Shown piece by piece: positions 21,550-32,639 of a stretch of 64,000 nucleotides of DNA. The DNA comes from Lithobates sylvaticus (Eukaryota > Chordata > Amphibia > Anura > Ranidae): assembly GCA_028564925.1 (NCBI GenBank), contig CM053029.1:428178046-428242045 (forward strand). The letters are read 5' to 3'. The position numbers and the translations under genes were made by a program. The notes under the pieces are model-generated. The model was given only the letters and a program-made list of their open reading frames with translations, was not told where the DNA came from and ran no database searches. Within the stretch, counting starts at the first letter, position 1. Every line of letters begins with the position of its first letter.

Positions 21550-22060
21550 GGCCCATGTCCCATCAGCCAGTCTCCACCACTACACACCCCTCTTTGCCAC
21601 CACTTCCAGGCTATTCAAACTCCACAATAGTTTGGCATGGCTCCCAGTTCACTCCTCTCCCACCCCTCCACAATTACCAGTCACCACTACCAAGTCATCA
21701 CTCTCACCCACCCCACCTATATTACACTCTCCACCTCCCATCCCATGCAACCCTATTATATCAGAAGTCCCATCTATTTTCTCAAACAAACACTGCCTTT
21801 TTTTTATTAGCCCTTTGAGTATTGTAGAAAAATATATATATGTATGTTTTTATATATAGCCTTTATGCAGATTAACTTTTTATAAGATGTCATTAGATGT
21901 TGTTTCTGTATATAATCATGTAAATGAAAAAAAAATTAACTTCCATTTCTACATGACTGTGTACTTTATATATACCTTTCTGTATACCCTTATTTTTTCT
22001 GATAGCCCTGACGAAGGGGACTCACCACCGGTTGAGTAAGTCCTGCGTGAACTCCAACCC
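21550..22060 (+). mobile_element. Candidate hammerhead-motif element, interrupted by a solo LTR
   Basis: An AT-rich run leads to CCCTGACGA at 22006-22014. CTGACGA fits the CTGANGA first box of the hammerhead core and is followed by a pairing stretch (GGACT against AGTCC). The GAAAC box is not intact. A solo LTR is inserted at 22069. The layout resembles 41871-42345 but the evidence is weaker. Confidence 0.3.
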
Positions 22061-22068
22061 TACAAAAG

Positions 22069-22800
22069 TGTCAGACTTCACGCGCCGGACAGGTGAGCCC
22101 GATGTAGCAGGGGGAAGGCCTCCCGTACGTATCTGGTTCTCGGCCCCCTGGAAGTGGGGACAGGGGGCACGAGAGCACAGAGTGGTATGAGTGCCTGGCG
22201 GGTCGTTGCCGGGGGATGGCCCCGGAGGTTTGCTGAAGTGGAGTCAGTGGTCTTCCAGATAGTAGGGAGCAAACAGCAGGTGCAGAGCAGGGTCTTGGCA
22301 GAGCACTTCCACACACAGGCACGGTACCGAGGAGAAGCGTGTTCAAGTCCGGGTCACAGGCAGAGGTTGGCAGCAAGCGGGCAACGTGGTACAGAGGAGT
22401 AGCAGGTTCAAGTCCGGGTCACAGGCAGAGGTTGGCAACAAGCGGGCAGCGTAGTACAGAGGAGCAGGCAGAAGCAGAGTCAGGGACAGGCCGAGGTCAA
22501 CAGGCAGGCAGCGGACGGACAGGTGCAGGATCAAGCCGGGGGTCAGGAGGTCAAACAGGATTCAGGCAGCAGGTATTGGGACACTAGGAGCTGACGATCG
22601 GACAGCACCGAGCGCCCAGTGAGCTCAGCCTAAATAGGCCGACCGGCGCCAAACGTCATGCGCGCGTTGGCGCGCGCACCCGCACGCACGCGCACATCAG
22701 CGCGCACAGGCACGCGCCCGCGAGCGCCAGCGCGCACCGGCGCACACCGGCGCACCCCAGGGCGCCCAGCAACAGGTCCACTCGACGGCATTCCCTGACA
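22069..22800 (-). mobile_element. Solo LTR (Gypsy-like) with 5-bp target duplication
   Basis: On the minus strand the block begins TGTCAGGGAATG and ends AGTCTGACA, with the direct repeat AAAAG at 22064-22068 and 22801-22805. No internal region is present, so this is a solo LTR left by recombination. It is GC-rich with a CpG-dense GCGCGCACC-type stretch (22660-22760). It contains a TATA-like CCTATTTAGG on the minus strand and an internal tandem repeat of about 64 bases (22338-22465, each unit with GTTCAAGTCCGGGTCAC). The ends are well kept, suggesting moderate age. Confidence 0.7.
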
Positions 22801-22868
22801 AAAAGCTACTTTCCTCAAGGTGGCATTCTTTTAACTATACTCAATGTGAAGCCCCAAGGGAGGGACCT

Positions 22869-22960
22869 GTATGCTGTCATGCTTATGTATCAAGAAAGGA
22901 AAATTACCGTCAGGTAAGTATACAATTTTCAAATTTCCTGACACAAGCATGACAGCATAC
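22869..22960. repeat. Inverted repeat with 16-bp perfect arms
   Basis: GTATGCTGTCATGCTT at 22869-22884 is inverted at 22945-22960. Between them lies CAGGTAAGTAT, an accidental-looking strong donor splice consensus. Probably a MITE core. The rest of 22806-23555 shows no gene. Confidence 0.75.
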
Positions 22961-23563
22961 ACGTATGGGATGTAGCACACCATAAACAACAAGGGAGGGT
23001 AATGCTGCAGTGTTTTAATCAACATATTAATTTAGACCTGAAGTCAAACTCCCCTGTTTTTAATGTTGCTTGACTAACTTTGTAGTGGGCTAGAAATGGT
23101 TTGAAGCAAAAGAACCTGTTTGGTGTCCTGTAGAATAATTCTGGACTTTTGAATTCTGCACATGAGCATGCAATCTGGTAAAGTGGGCTCTGCACTAAAT
23201 TGATACATTCATCTTCACCAAATAAGCCCATCAGACTGCCTTGACCCGAGGCAATGCAATTGTCCTAGTGGACAGTGAAAGCCTTCTTCTGACACTGCAA
23301 GGCCTAAAGAGCCCATTGTCTGACATTCTAGAGAAGGGCCACTTCCATGTATTTCTTCAACATGGAATACACTTCTAATGCTTGTGGTCACTCACACATT
23401 TTAGTTTAAACATGCTGGAAGGATGATGATCTGACCCAGATGCAAAGATTAGCAGACCTTTGTATGGTGCTGGAGAAGAGACTAGATCTCTTCAGTTTGC
23501 TAATGGAAGCAATAAGGTAGTTTACAGCTTGACGCTTGGATATCTGAAATCCTTCTTCCAGAC

Positions 23564-25365
23564 TAGGGATGAGCTTCGAGTTCGACTCGAACATTGCCTG
23601 TTCGCCTGTTCAGCGAACAGCGAACGATTTGGGGTGTTCGCGGCAAATTCGAAAAGCCGCGAGCACCCTGTAAAAGTCTATGGGAGAAATCTAAAGTGCT
23701 AATTTTAAAAAGCCTATATGCAAGTTATTGTCATAAAAAGTGTTTGGGGACCTGGGTCCTGCCCCAGGGGACAAGTATCAATGCAAAAAAAAGTTTTAAA
23801 AACGGCCGTTTTTTCAGGAGCAGTCATTTTAATAATGCTTAAAGTGAAACAATACAAGTGTAATATTCCTTTAAATTTCGTACCTGGGGGGTGTCTATAG
23901 TATGCCTGTAAAAGGGCGCATGTTTCCCCACCCCCCTCTGACGTCATGGGGAAAGCCATAGGGAAGTCCCCATGTGTCAGAGGGGGGTGGGGTCACCAGG
24001 TGGCCCCGCCCTTCATTATAAAAGAGCTGTCAGACGGAGCGAAGCCTCACACAGCGGGAGCCTCCCATTGCGCGGAGCGGCCCGACACAGAAGAAAATAC
24101 GCCAACGCCGTGGAAGAAGATGCCGGACGAGAAGACCAGAGCAAGAAGCGGATCGTAGGAAGAAGAAGATAGAAGAAGATGGAAGAAGAAGATGGAAGAA
24201 GAAGATGAAGAAACCGAAGGATGAAGAAAGGAAGAAGACCAGAAGAAAGAAGATGAAAGAAGATTTTAATAAAGGAATTGTCAAAGACTGTCTCCTGTCA
24301 TTTTTTTAATTTTTGTCACTTTTTTGGTGAAATGGTAGGTACCCCCCTTACCATTTCACACAGGGGGGAGGCTGGGATCTGGGGGTCCCCTTGTTAAAGG
24401 GGGCTTCCAGATTCCGATAAGCCCCTCGCCCGCAGACCCCCACAACCAATGGCCAGGGTTGTGGGGAAGAGGCCCTTGTCCACATCAACATGGGGACATG
24501 GTGCTTTGAGGGGTCACAGACCCCCAAAGCATCCTCCCAATGTTGAGGGTATGTGGCCTGGCACGGTTCAGGAGGGAGGGGGGGGCGCTCTCGTCCCTCC
24601 CTCTTTTCCTGCGGCCTGCCAGGTTGCTCGGATAAGGGTCTGGTATGGATTTTGAGGGGGACCCCACGCCATTTTTTTTTTGGTGTGGGGTTCCCCTTAA
24701 AATCCATCCCAGACCTGAAGGGTCTGGTATGGATATTTAGAGGGGACCCCACGTAATTTTTTTTAAATTTGAGGCATCCATAGCAGACCTGAAGGGCCTG
24801 GTAATTGAATTTGGGGGAACCCCCATGCTTTTTTTTTATTTTTAATTTTTTATCAATGACTTTCAATGAATGACTGTTCTCTGTATTACGGGAGCCGGCA
24901 ATTCATTATAGCCACGAGTGATTTTAAATAGCTTTTTTTCCTGCAAAAATGACACTTTGTGCAGGGACAGTTCTAAGCACGGGAAACATGCGCCCTTTAC
25001 CTGCATACTATACACACCCCCCCAGGTACGAAATTTAAAGGAATATTACACTTTTATTGTTTCACTTTAAGCATTATTAAAATCACTGCTCCTAAAAAAA
25101 CTGCAGTTTTTAAAACTTTTTTTTGCATTGATACATGTCCCCTGGGGCAGGACCCAGGTCCCCAAACACTTTTTATGACAATAACTTGCATATTAGCCTT
25201 TAAAATTAGCACTTTTGATTTTGAACGTTCGAGTCCCATAGACTTTAATAGGGTTCTAAAGTTCACACGAGCTTTAGGTCTGTTAGGTCTGTTTTAGGTC
25301 TGTTCGCTTTAGGTCTGTTCGCAGGTTCTGGCTCATCCCTGTTCGCAGGTTCTGGCTCATCCCTA
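23564..25365. mobile_element. Complete non-autonomous hAT element, 1.8 kb, long inverted ends
   Basis: The element starts TAGGGATGAGC and ends GCTCATCCCTA, and the octamer TTCCAGAC is duplicated on both sides (23556-23563, 25366-25373), the hAT hallmark. Inverted terminal regions of about 400 bases match closely (CCTGGGTCCTGCCCCAGGGG left, inverse right). The interior has a GAAGAA-rich block (24110-24260), AATAAAGGAATTG near 24267, and a second set of repeats (GGTCTGGTATGGAT three times). No transposase is present. Near the right end GTTCGCAGGTTCTGGCTCAT occurs twice in tandem. It is likely mobilised by a hAT transposase such as the one at 9116-10640, whose presumed end at 8009 is similar (inference). 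Confidence 0.9.
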
Positions 25366-25373
25366 TTCCAGAC

Positions 25374-26113
25374 ATGATAGCAGTAAGAAATACTGCTTCA
25401 GTGCCACCGGGCATATTTATGGAGAGTGGGACAACATGCACTATTTGCGCTGCAATAATCTGTACAGACCTTTCGGAACTCGTTTACCAAGTGCGACGGT
25501 CACTAGACAACGAAGATAAGAAATTACAATTGTTGTGTATTTGGAGCATAACTGAGGCTCCTTAGGCTGTTGCCAAAATGATTTAAACACCTGGGAATCA
25601 CTGCAACTCTGACATTGGACACTTTGTCCTTCACTGGTATATGTCATTGGGCTTGGACTAGGAGGTCATTGAGGTGAATACCAACAAAGTGAATAGATTG
25701 ATATGCCAGGTAGTTGATGAAAGCTGAAAATATTAACTGGCTTTAGCCACCACCAAAGGGACCTGTCTTATATGTGGGGTCACCTTCTCTGGTGCAGGAA
25801 GCACATCTTGCATTATTTCAGAAACCTGATTAGAATGTTTTCAACCTTCCAGAGAGTCCAACAGACTGCATGGATTACTGCAGACTACTACTACTAAAGA
25901 CCATGGGATACAAAGAGCTATGAGTTGTCCCAAGCGAGACACTTATACTGTTGCCTTCTCTGTGGACAACTCTACAGTATTTTTTAGCAGTCAATAAACA
26001 CATAGCAGTCATTAGCACTAAAGATTTATTATATCACAAGCAAAGCAATGAAGGGTTAATAGACATCAGACAATTAGTACTGGCAGGTTGACCTACACTA
26101 GGCAAATGTACTC
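25374..26113. other. Continuation of hAT-interrupted sequence, no gene recognised
   Basis: It continues the sequence interrupted by the hAT element at TTCCAGAC. No frame with family features was seen. Confidence 0.5.
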
Positions 26114-26116
26114 TAA

Positions 26117-26529
26117 GGCCCCTTTCACACTGGGGCGGTTTGCAGGCACTATTGCGCTAATAATAGCGCCTGCAAACCGACCCGAAACAGCTGTTGCTGT
26201 GTCTTTAGTGTGAAAGCCCGAGGGCTTTCACACTGAAGCGGTGTGCTTGCAGGACGCTGGAAAATGTCCTCTAAGCCGCATCTTTGGCTCGCTATAGGAG
26301 CGGTATATTTACCGCTCCTATAGCGCCCGTTCCCATTGGAAACAATGGGGCAGCGCTCCGAACCCGCCCGCAAACCGCTGCTGCAGTATTGACCCTTTTT
26401 CGGCCGCCCGCGGGGGGTAAAACCACCCCGCGAGCTGCCGCAATGCGCCGCTAAAACGCCGGTAAAGCGGCGCTAAATATAGCACCGCTTTACCGCCAGC
26501 GCCCCCACCGCTCCAGTGTGAAAGTAGCC
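26117..26529. mobile_element. Hairpin-rich Harbinger-like MITE, second copy
   Basis: It runs from GGCCCCTTTCACACTGGGGC to CCAGTGTGAAAGTAGCC, flanked by TAA/TTA. The interior keeps the internal palindromes of the 11659 copy (GGAGCGGTATATTTACCGCT, AGTGTGAAAGCCC against GGGCTTTCACACT), in different order and spacing. Confidence 0.75.
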
Positions 26530-26616
26530 TTAAGGTTAATACAATAAACTAAGCATTAAAACATTAATACACATTAAGTCAAGCCTGCAGAGCCCAAAGC
26601 TCAAACACACATGCGT

Positions 26617-26700
26617 GTATATATATATATATATATATTAACACTATATTACTAAAAGTATTGGGACGCCTGCCTTTACACGCACATGAACTTTAATGGT
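26617..26700. mobile_element. (TA)n followed by Tc1 terminal repeat
   Basis: A TA run at 26619-26638 is followed by ACTATATTACTAAAAGTATT and GGGACGCCTGCC. This is the terminal repeat of the Tc1 family at 14155, truncated after CACATGAACTTTAATGG. Confidence 0.75.
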
Positions 26701-26839
26701 AGGCTGTCAGGGAGTATCAACTTACCCTTACGGGTAAGCCGATACACCGACAGTGTACATGAGACCTGCATGGCATCAGTGATCTGCTGATTGCTGGTGC
26801 AATGCTTTCCAGGCTTCTGCAACAAAAAATAATAAATGC

Positions 26840-27111
26840 ACATTTTTTTATTGATGGGAACACTGGCAGCAATTGATGGACACAGTGTTAGCAATTGATG
26901 GGCACACTGGCAGCAATTGATGGGCACAGTAGCGGCAATTGATGGGCACACTGGCAGTAATTGATGGGCACAGTGGTGGCAATTGATGGGCACACTGGCA
27001 GAAATTGATGGGTACAGTAGCTGCGTTTGATGGCACAGTGGCGGCAATTTTTTTTTTCAGTTTGTTTGCGTCCCCCCCCCCCAAAAAAAATTGGCGCACC
27101 GGCCGTCACTG
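26840..27111. mobile_element. hAT element end carrying a 22-bp minisatellite
   Basis: About eight units of GCAATTGATGGGCACAGTGG type (26850-27045) precede TTTGCGTCCCC...GGCGCACCGGCCGTCACTG, the CACTG end seen in the complete hAT at 31467-32302 and in 48525-48960. The left part is missing. Confidence 0.7.
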
Positions 27112-27235
27112 CTCCAGTGTGGGCTGACGTACAGGTTAACCCACATTTGGCACTGCTTCCCGTCCGCCATATATTGGGCATATGGGAAGTGGTTAATATA
27201 CACTTGGGATTTCTTTTTTTATACCAAAGACATTT
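27112..27235. repeat. TTAA-type repeat fragment
   Basis: GGTTAACCCACATTTGG on the left and GGGAAGTGGTTAAT on the right bound a short stretch with GCCATATATTGGGCATATGG, an internal palindrome. Confidence 0.4.
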
Positions 27236-27236
27236 A

Positions 27237-27273
<37 letters not shown>

Positions 27274-27323
27274 CGCATTTGTTTGCTGACAAGCCAGGGT
27301 TCATATAGTTTTAATTGTATATG

Positions 27324-27367
<44 letters not shown>
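27236..27367. repeat. Two (TA)n microsatellites
   Basis: TA runs at 27236-27268 and 27327-27367 flank a short unique spacer. The second abuts the Gypsy LTR. Confidence 0.95.
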
Positions 27368-27369
<2 letters not shown>

Positions 27370-27372
<3 letters not shown>

Positions 27373-27804
27373 AGAGGGTCAGCCTGGGGCAGGGTTAAGA
27401 AGGGGTTAATCAAGGCAGGTACTTCCCCTTCAGACCTGCTTATTATCAGGTGTGCTGAAAGTGTCAGTGAGGAGCTGTTTGAGTAGGAGAGAGAGAGAGA
27501 CACAGCAGGACGCTGTGTGGAAATGTCCATTGCTGGATGATGTACCTGCTGGGTGAGCTTAAACATATAAAGACTGTAGCTCTGATTGGAGCCATGAACT
27601 TTTTTTTTTAACAAATGGGAGCCATGAACTTTTACCTGTAAGCCTGTGTGCTACTGAACTGTGAGCTGTACCTGTGTGCACAACCGGGTGACAAGAAAAG
27701 TCTGTCTGGTCTTATGTTGATTATTTTGCCATTTTGCTGAATAAAGCCACTTTTATTGTACTGGACTCCCTCTGAGCCAGCTCTTCACTCCCTGATCCCC
27801 TACA
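27370..27804 (+). repeat. 5' LTR of Gypsy-type fossil
   Basis: The 435-bp block opens TGTAGAGGGTC and closes CCCCTACA. It contains GCTGAATAAAGCCAC, a polyadenylation signal. Its first about 300 bases are repeated at 30000-30294, with diverged spacing in the GA-rich part. Confidence 0.85.
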
Positions 27805-29999
27805 ATTGGTGGAGCGTGCATCTGGCAGTTTGAGGGGTCCAGCCTAATCCCATGTCCTGGGTTAAAGCTGCACAGACAGTGCAGCTTTAACCTTCTGACA
27901 GTGCAGCTTTAACCTTCTGAACAAGCCATGGAGGATGTGGTTAAGCAGCTGGTACTGGCTAATACACAAGCGCAGGCCCGCCATCAGGAGGCCCAGCAGG
28001 CCCTGGTACAAGCATAGGCTCGGCAGGAGCAGATCCTGGTGCAGACAGTCGCTGTACAACAGGAAACAAATCGCTTACTGAGTGAACAGATAGCGGGATT
28101 ACAACAGGCAGTGACCCAGCAGGCTGAAATTACGAAAGGTGACCCCGCTGTAAAGAGTGACCCCCGGAAGGCAGTGCAGCGGACCCGGCAAAAGATGACG
28201 GCCTTAGACAACGTGGAAGCATACCTAGCGATGTTTGAGCGGGTTGCAGCAAGGGAAGGTCTGCCTGATAAAGACTGGGCAGATGTACTGGCTCCTTTCC
28301 TGACCGCAGACCCCCAACAAGCGTACTGTGACTTGGCCCCTGAATCAGCATGGGATTATAAGCTTCTGAAAGCAGAAATCCTAGCAAGGCTGGGAGTGAC
28401 TGTTGCTTTAAGGGCAAACGGGGGCAAGACTGGCGCTTTGACAAGGCTAAGCCTGCCCGTGCGCAGTTCTATCGGCTCAGTCTGAGCCTCAGTCCCTGGA
28501 TGAGATGGCTGCAGCTGTTGAGCGCTACAGTTGTGCAGAAAAGGTCAAGGAGAGTCCCTCTGTTACCAGAGAGCTGGTCCGTTCTAAGGAAGTGCGTTCC
28601 AGCACGAAGATGGCACCAGTTGAACGCATGGTGTATGCTCGTGTGCCTGACACTCCCGCTAGGAGCACCCTAATGACAAACCCTCCTGAGAATCGGCAGG
28701 GAGAACGAGAACTCCGTGAGGTTCGCTGTTGGTCCTGCCAACAACTGGGTCATATGGTGGCCCAGTGTCCAAGACGGGAGGAGCCAATGGAATTTGACAT
28801 GGCTCTATGTTTGCTTTTGCCACTGGTCCCATGAACAGTCTAAGCCCACTTCAGACTGTGGTGCGGGTTAATGGGCAGAGGGTTGTAGCACTTCTTGATT
28901 CTGGGAGTGGGGTTACCCTGCTCCGATCGGACAGGTTACGGGGTAATCTGATACCCGGGGAAAAAGATTGGAGTGGTCTCTGTACATGGGGTTGTCAAGG
29001 ACTATCCAATGGCCCATGTAACCCTGTCCACAACTGCAGGAACGGCTACACTGAGAGTTGGGGTGATCCCGGGGTTACCCCATGATTTGCTAATTGGGCG
29101 AGACTGCCCCCTGTTTTGGGACTAGTGTGAACAAAAGTTCAAAGGTTCACGGGCCTCCCCTATAAAGAAGAAACCCCCATGTGAATTGTTAAATACTGTG
29201 TTGCAGGAGGTAAACCTGCAGGAGCTGACCTAGATCCTCTGGAGGTATTTGTAGGATTGGAGGCAGAGAGTTCTCCCTCTGGGCCTGACTTGTCATATCT
29301 TGGGGGTTCCCGAAGTGATTTTTTTTGGTGCTCAGAGGAAGGACTCTCCTTTGGTCCCTGCCAGGGAACAGGTCACATCATTGAGTGGTGAGCCACAGCA
29401 TCCTGCGGAAGATATACGCTCTTCCCGAGTTGCTGTGCATCATACTCTATGCTACAGGGTAGCCAAAAATCGCAAAGGGCTTAAACATTGGCATAAACCA
29501 TTAGCGAGGACCCAGATGGGGGTGGCCTACCGGTCGGCCAGGGTCAGAGAGTCTAAACCTGGGGATCAAGTGCTAGTGGTTGAGCCTACTGTGGAAAGCA
29601 GGCCTCTCACGGAGGGACAGGAACCCTCTGAGATAGTAGAAAAGGGTGGTGTTGCTCTCAGTGGTAACAAAGGTAGAATCTGTGCTGGTGACTTTTTACA
29701 GCCGATGCTACCAGACGACCACATTGAGGATTGCCTGGCTGAATTTGAAAACATGGCATCCTTTAAAAACTGTCCCAGAAGCCGCTGGGCTGAATTGGTG
29801 CAACCCCTTCTCACAGAGGAGTACAGGGAAGTGTACCGCCTAATGGAAACTGATAAAAATGACTATGATAGGTTTACAGCAGCAATCCCGTCTAGAAATT
29901 ATGTGGATGCAGAGGAGGAAGGGGGCATAGACCCAGGTCTATGCCCACTGGATTTGTGGTGTCCAGACCCCTGGCCTGGAACAGAGGGGGGGGGGGATA

Positions 30000-30294
30000 T
30001 GTAGAGGGTCAGCCTGGGGCAGGGTTAAGAAGGGGTTAATCGAAGAAGGCAGGTACTTGCTCTTCAGACCTGTGTGGAGCTGTTTGAGTAGGAGAGAGAG
30101 AGAGAGACACAGCAGGACGCTGTGTGGAAATGTCCATTGCTGGATGGTGTACCTGCTGGGTGAGCTTAAACACATAAAGACTGTAGCTCTGATTGGAGCC
30201 ATGAACTTTTACCTGTAAGCCTGTGTGCTGCTGAACTGTGAGCTGTACCTGTGTGCACAACCGGGTGACAAGACAAGTCTGTCTGGTCTTATGT
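30000..30294 (+). repeat. 3' LTR of Gypsy-type fossil, partial
   Basis: It opens TGTAGAGGGTCAGCC like the 5' LTR and follows it to GTCTGGTCTTATGT. The remaining LTR part is absent. Confidence 0.85.
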
Positions 30295-31466
30295 GACAAG
30301 TCAGGGTAAGATTCATATGAATTGGTTGGCTTTTTTTTTTTTGGTACATCATTTGCCCATTGCCTGCCCAGGTGCCCTGCTCAATGTCTGTCACTCTCCA
30401 GGCTCCGCTAGTCTGCTGCTTCTAAGGGAGAGATAGGGCAGAGGGGGGGGGGGGGTGGAGTGCAGATGTAGGTCACTCTGCCGGTACCTGCGGGACCTGC
30501 AGCCGGAACTATAGATGCTGCATCGGCAAATGCGTCTGGGTTACTCCACGACTGTGGTCCTAGTTCCCTGCTCAATTACCTCCCACTCTCAGCACAGCTG
30601 TTTTTGCCAGCCGAACACGACCCCAGTGGTGGTGACTGAGTTATAGAGGAACAGGACAGACATTTTGCAGGCAGTCACACCTAACAAAAGGTGTGAAACA
30701 CAGACAGAGCACAGGGATGATTTAGGGTGTGCCTGGGCACACCCGCACACCCCGTGGGCACGCCTATGCCTGTACCATCAACCCATGCTTTAGCAGTAAT
30801 GCAGACACAAACCACAACCTGGTGAGTCATTAGAAAAACAGACAGAACAGTGGATAACAAGCCAGTAGAGATTCACATGTGTGATGCCTGCTTTCAGCAG
30901 TGCAAGATAAGATAGATGGCATATACCTGTAGGCAACTTTTAACAGTATAACATCAGCTGAATACTATTGTCTTATGCACCATGTGGTATGCCTTACCAC
31001 CTGAATGCCTCATGACCAGCAGGAAGTCCAATGAATGTCTATCCATGGAGTCATGATAAAGCAGACACTTGTACAATCTCTAGAAACCAGCATCCTACAA
31101 CCCCAGGACCTGGACATGGGGGGGGGGGGGGGGACTTACCTCTTATAGTTGGTTTACACCCGACCGGAGGGAGCTTTCACCACAGGAGGGGCTGAACCTG
31201 TGTCAATAGGCCAGATAAATTCAGCAAGGTGAGGGCAAAAATAAAAATTATTTGCTTTAAACGGCTGCATAACTGGCTGAGCTTTGAGGAAAAAAAGGAG
31301 AATGCCGCCTTGAGGGAAGTGACTCATTTATATAGTATAACTAGTGCTGTGATTGGGCAGGGGGCTGAGCCTGTACCCATACGTGTATGTTGTCGTGCTT
31401 GTGCCAGGAAAGGCCAAATTCCCCTTTTACAGAAAATAGCCCATGCAGTCAAGATGTCCCAGTAGA
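30295..31466. other. No gene recognised, two poly-G tracts
   Basis: Poly-G runs lie at about 30443-30456 and 31118-31133. No supported gene or element boundary. Confidence 0.5.
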
Positions 31467-32302
31467 CAGTGGCGGTGCATCCATTAAGGGCGTACGGGCG
31501 CCCCCCTCTCTCCAGCCACCCCCTCTGTGTATTATGGATAGATTCATGCATTGCATGAATCTATCCATGGGCGCTGTACCCCCCCCCCCCCATTTAGGTG
31601 TCCAGCCCCTTTTTGGACGCCGGGCGCCTGAATTACAGTGGCAGGGGGTGTTTTTGAACCTTATTAGAGCCATAGGCGCTAATAGGCTTCAAAAAAGGTT
31701 AACTGCGAGTGCAATCCATTGCGCTCGCAGTTTACCCAGGTGTGTTAGCAAAGCAAATTAATATTTGTTTTGCTAACACAGAACCGCCTCTCAGACAATC
31801 AGAAAGTGCGGATGTATACCGGTCACCTGATTTGCTGAAGGTAGAGGCAATAACATTGGCCGCCTAGCAGAACAGAAAGAAGACGGACATAGGAGGACAT
31901 AAGAGGACACAGGAGCCCTTGCCGTGCTCCCTCAGTATATTATTGGGAAAGAGGCTGAAATTGATGGGGCACAGTTGGCTGCATTTGCTGGGCATAGTGA
32001 CTGCATATTATGGGCACCGAGGCTGCAATTGATGGGCACAGTTGGCTTCATTTGCTGGGCACAGTGGCTGCATATTATGGACACTGAGGCTGCAATTGAT
32101 GGGGCAAAGTTGGCTGCATTTGCTGGGCACAGAGGTTGCATATGATGGGCACAGTTGGCTGCATATGATGGGCACAGCTGGCTGCATATGATGGGCACAG
32201 TTGGCTGCATTTGATGGCACAGTGGCTCCAATTGATGTTTTTGTTTCAGTATTTTTCAGTTAGTTTGCGCCCCCCAAAAATGTTGAGCACCAGCCACCAC
32301 TG
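31467..32302. mobile_element. Complete non-autonomous hAT element with internal minisatellite
   Basis: It starts CAGTGGCGGTGCATCC and ends CACCAGCCACCACTG, with CCAGTAGA duplicated at 31459-31466 and 32303-32310 (8 bp, hAT). The interior has a perfect hairpin, GATTCATGCATTGCATGAATC (31540-31566), a second around GCGAGTGCAATCCATTGC, and a minisatellite of about 23-bp units (GATGGGCACAGTTGGCTGCA type) at 31955-32230. Relatives at 26840-27111 and 48525-48960 share the right end. No coding sequence. Confidence 0.88.
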
Positions 32303-32639
32303 CCAGTAGATATTAAAATCTGTGCCATTTTGTAAAATGATCATTCATTTTATTGTTTTACCTTTAGGCCACTTGGGTCTCCTCGGAAGCTGGGCTAATA
32401 AACTCCCAGTTAGCTACCCCCACGTCCTGTCTCTTTGCTAGGATGTGAAAACCATTGGTGTTCAGTTCTGCAATACTGGGAGTGAGCATTCAAAGGTTTT
32501 CTCATCCTAACAACAAGGATGTGGGGGTTGCTATCTATGAGTTTATTAGCCATGGAGTGGACCCAAATGGGATACAGGTAAAATAATAAAGCTAATGATA
32601 ATTTTACAAAGCTGCACAGATTTAGAATATCTACTGGGG
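32303..32639. mobile_element. Foldback element of about 340 bp
   Basis: CCAGTAGATATTAAAATCTG at the left is inverted at the right as CAGATTTAGAATATCTACTGG-like sequence. Arms run about 115-125 bases with scattered mismatches (GGCTAATAAACTCCC inverted as GAGTTTATTAGCC). The hAT at 31467 inserted at its left tip, since its target octamer CCAGTAGA is also the foldback terminus. Confidence 0.8.

Larger units (their letters stand above)
27370..30294 (+). mobile_element. Gypsy/Metaviridae-type LTR retrotransposon fossil, no polymerase
   Basis: Between direct LTRs lies an internal region of about 2.2 kb on the plus strand. In order it shows a coiled-coil-like gag start, a SCAN-like gag module (DNVEAYLAMFERVAAREGL, then LLKAEILARLGVT, 28200-28400), and a CCHC zinc knuckle (CWSCQQLGHMVAQC, near 28730). 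An aspartic protease active site follows (VVALLDSGSGVTLL, near 28890), then a second gag-like stretch (CLAEFENMASFKNCPRSRWA, 29730-29800). No reverse transcriptase, RNase H or integrase is recognisable, so the copy is broken and probably was carried by relatives. A purine tract (29981-29999) precedes the 3' LTR. LTR similarity suggests moderate age. Confidence 0.85.

Noticed and set aside
21056-21859. 267-codon plus-strand frame
   Set aside because: It is antisense to LINE reverse transcriptase motifs on the minus strand for most of its length and has no family resemblance.
22338-22465. tRNA-derived SINE (GGTTCAAGTCC box B match, twice)
   Set aside because: No A box or tRNA fold is found, and the block lies within TG...CA ends with a 5-bp duplication, so an LTR explains it better.
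22895-22915. Host exon boundary (CAGGTAAGTAT)
   Set aside because: The donor consensus lies inside an inverted repeat with no open frame upstream and no matching acceptor.
24110-24260. Lysine/glutamate-rich coding region in the GAAGAA block
   Set aside because: It lies within a non-autonomous hAT element, frames are short, and opposite-strand frames are equally open.
26850-27045. CRISPR-like array
   Set aside because: Units are contiguous and without unique spacers; it is a minisatellite inside a hAT element. The same applies to 31955-32230 and 63005-63430.
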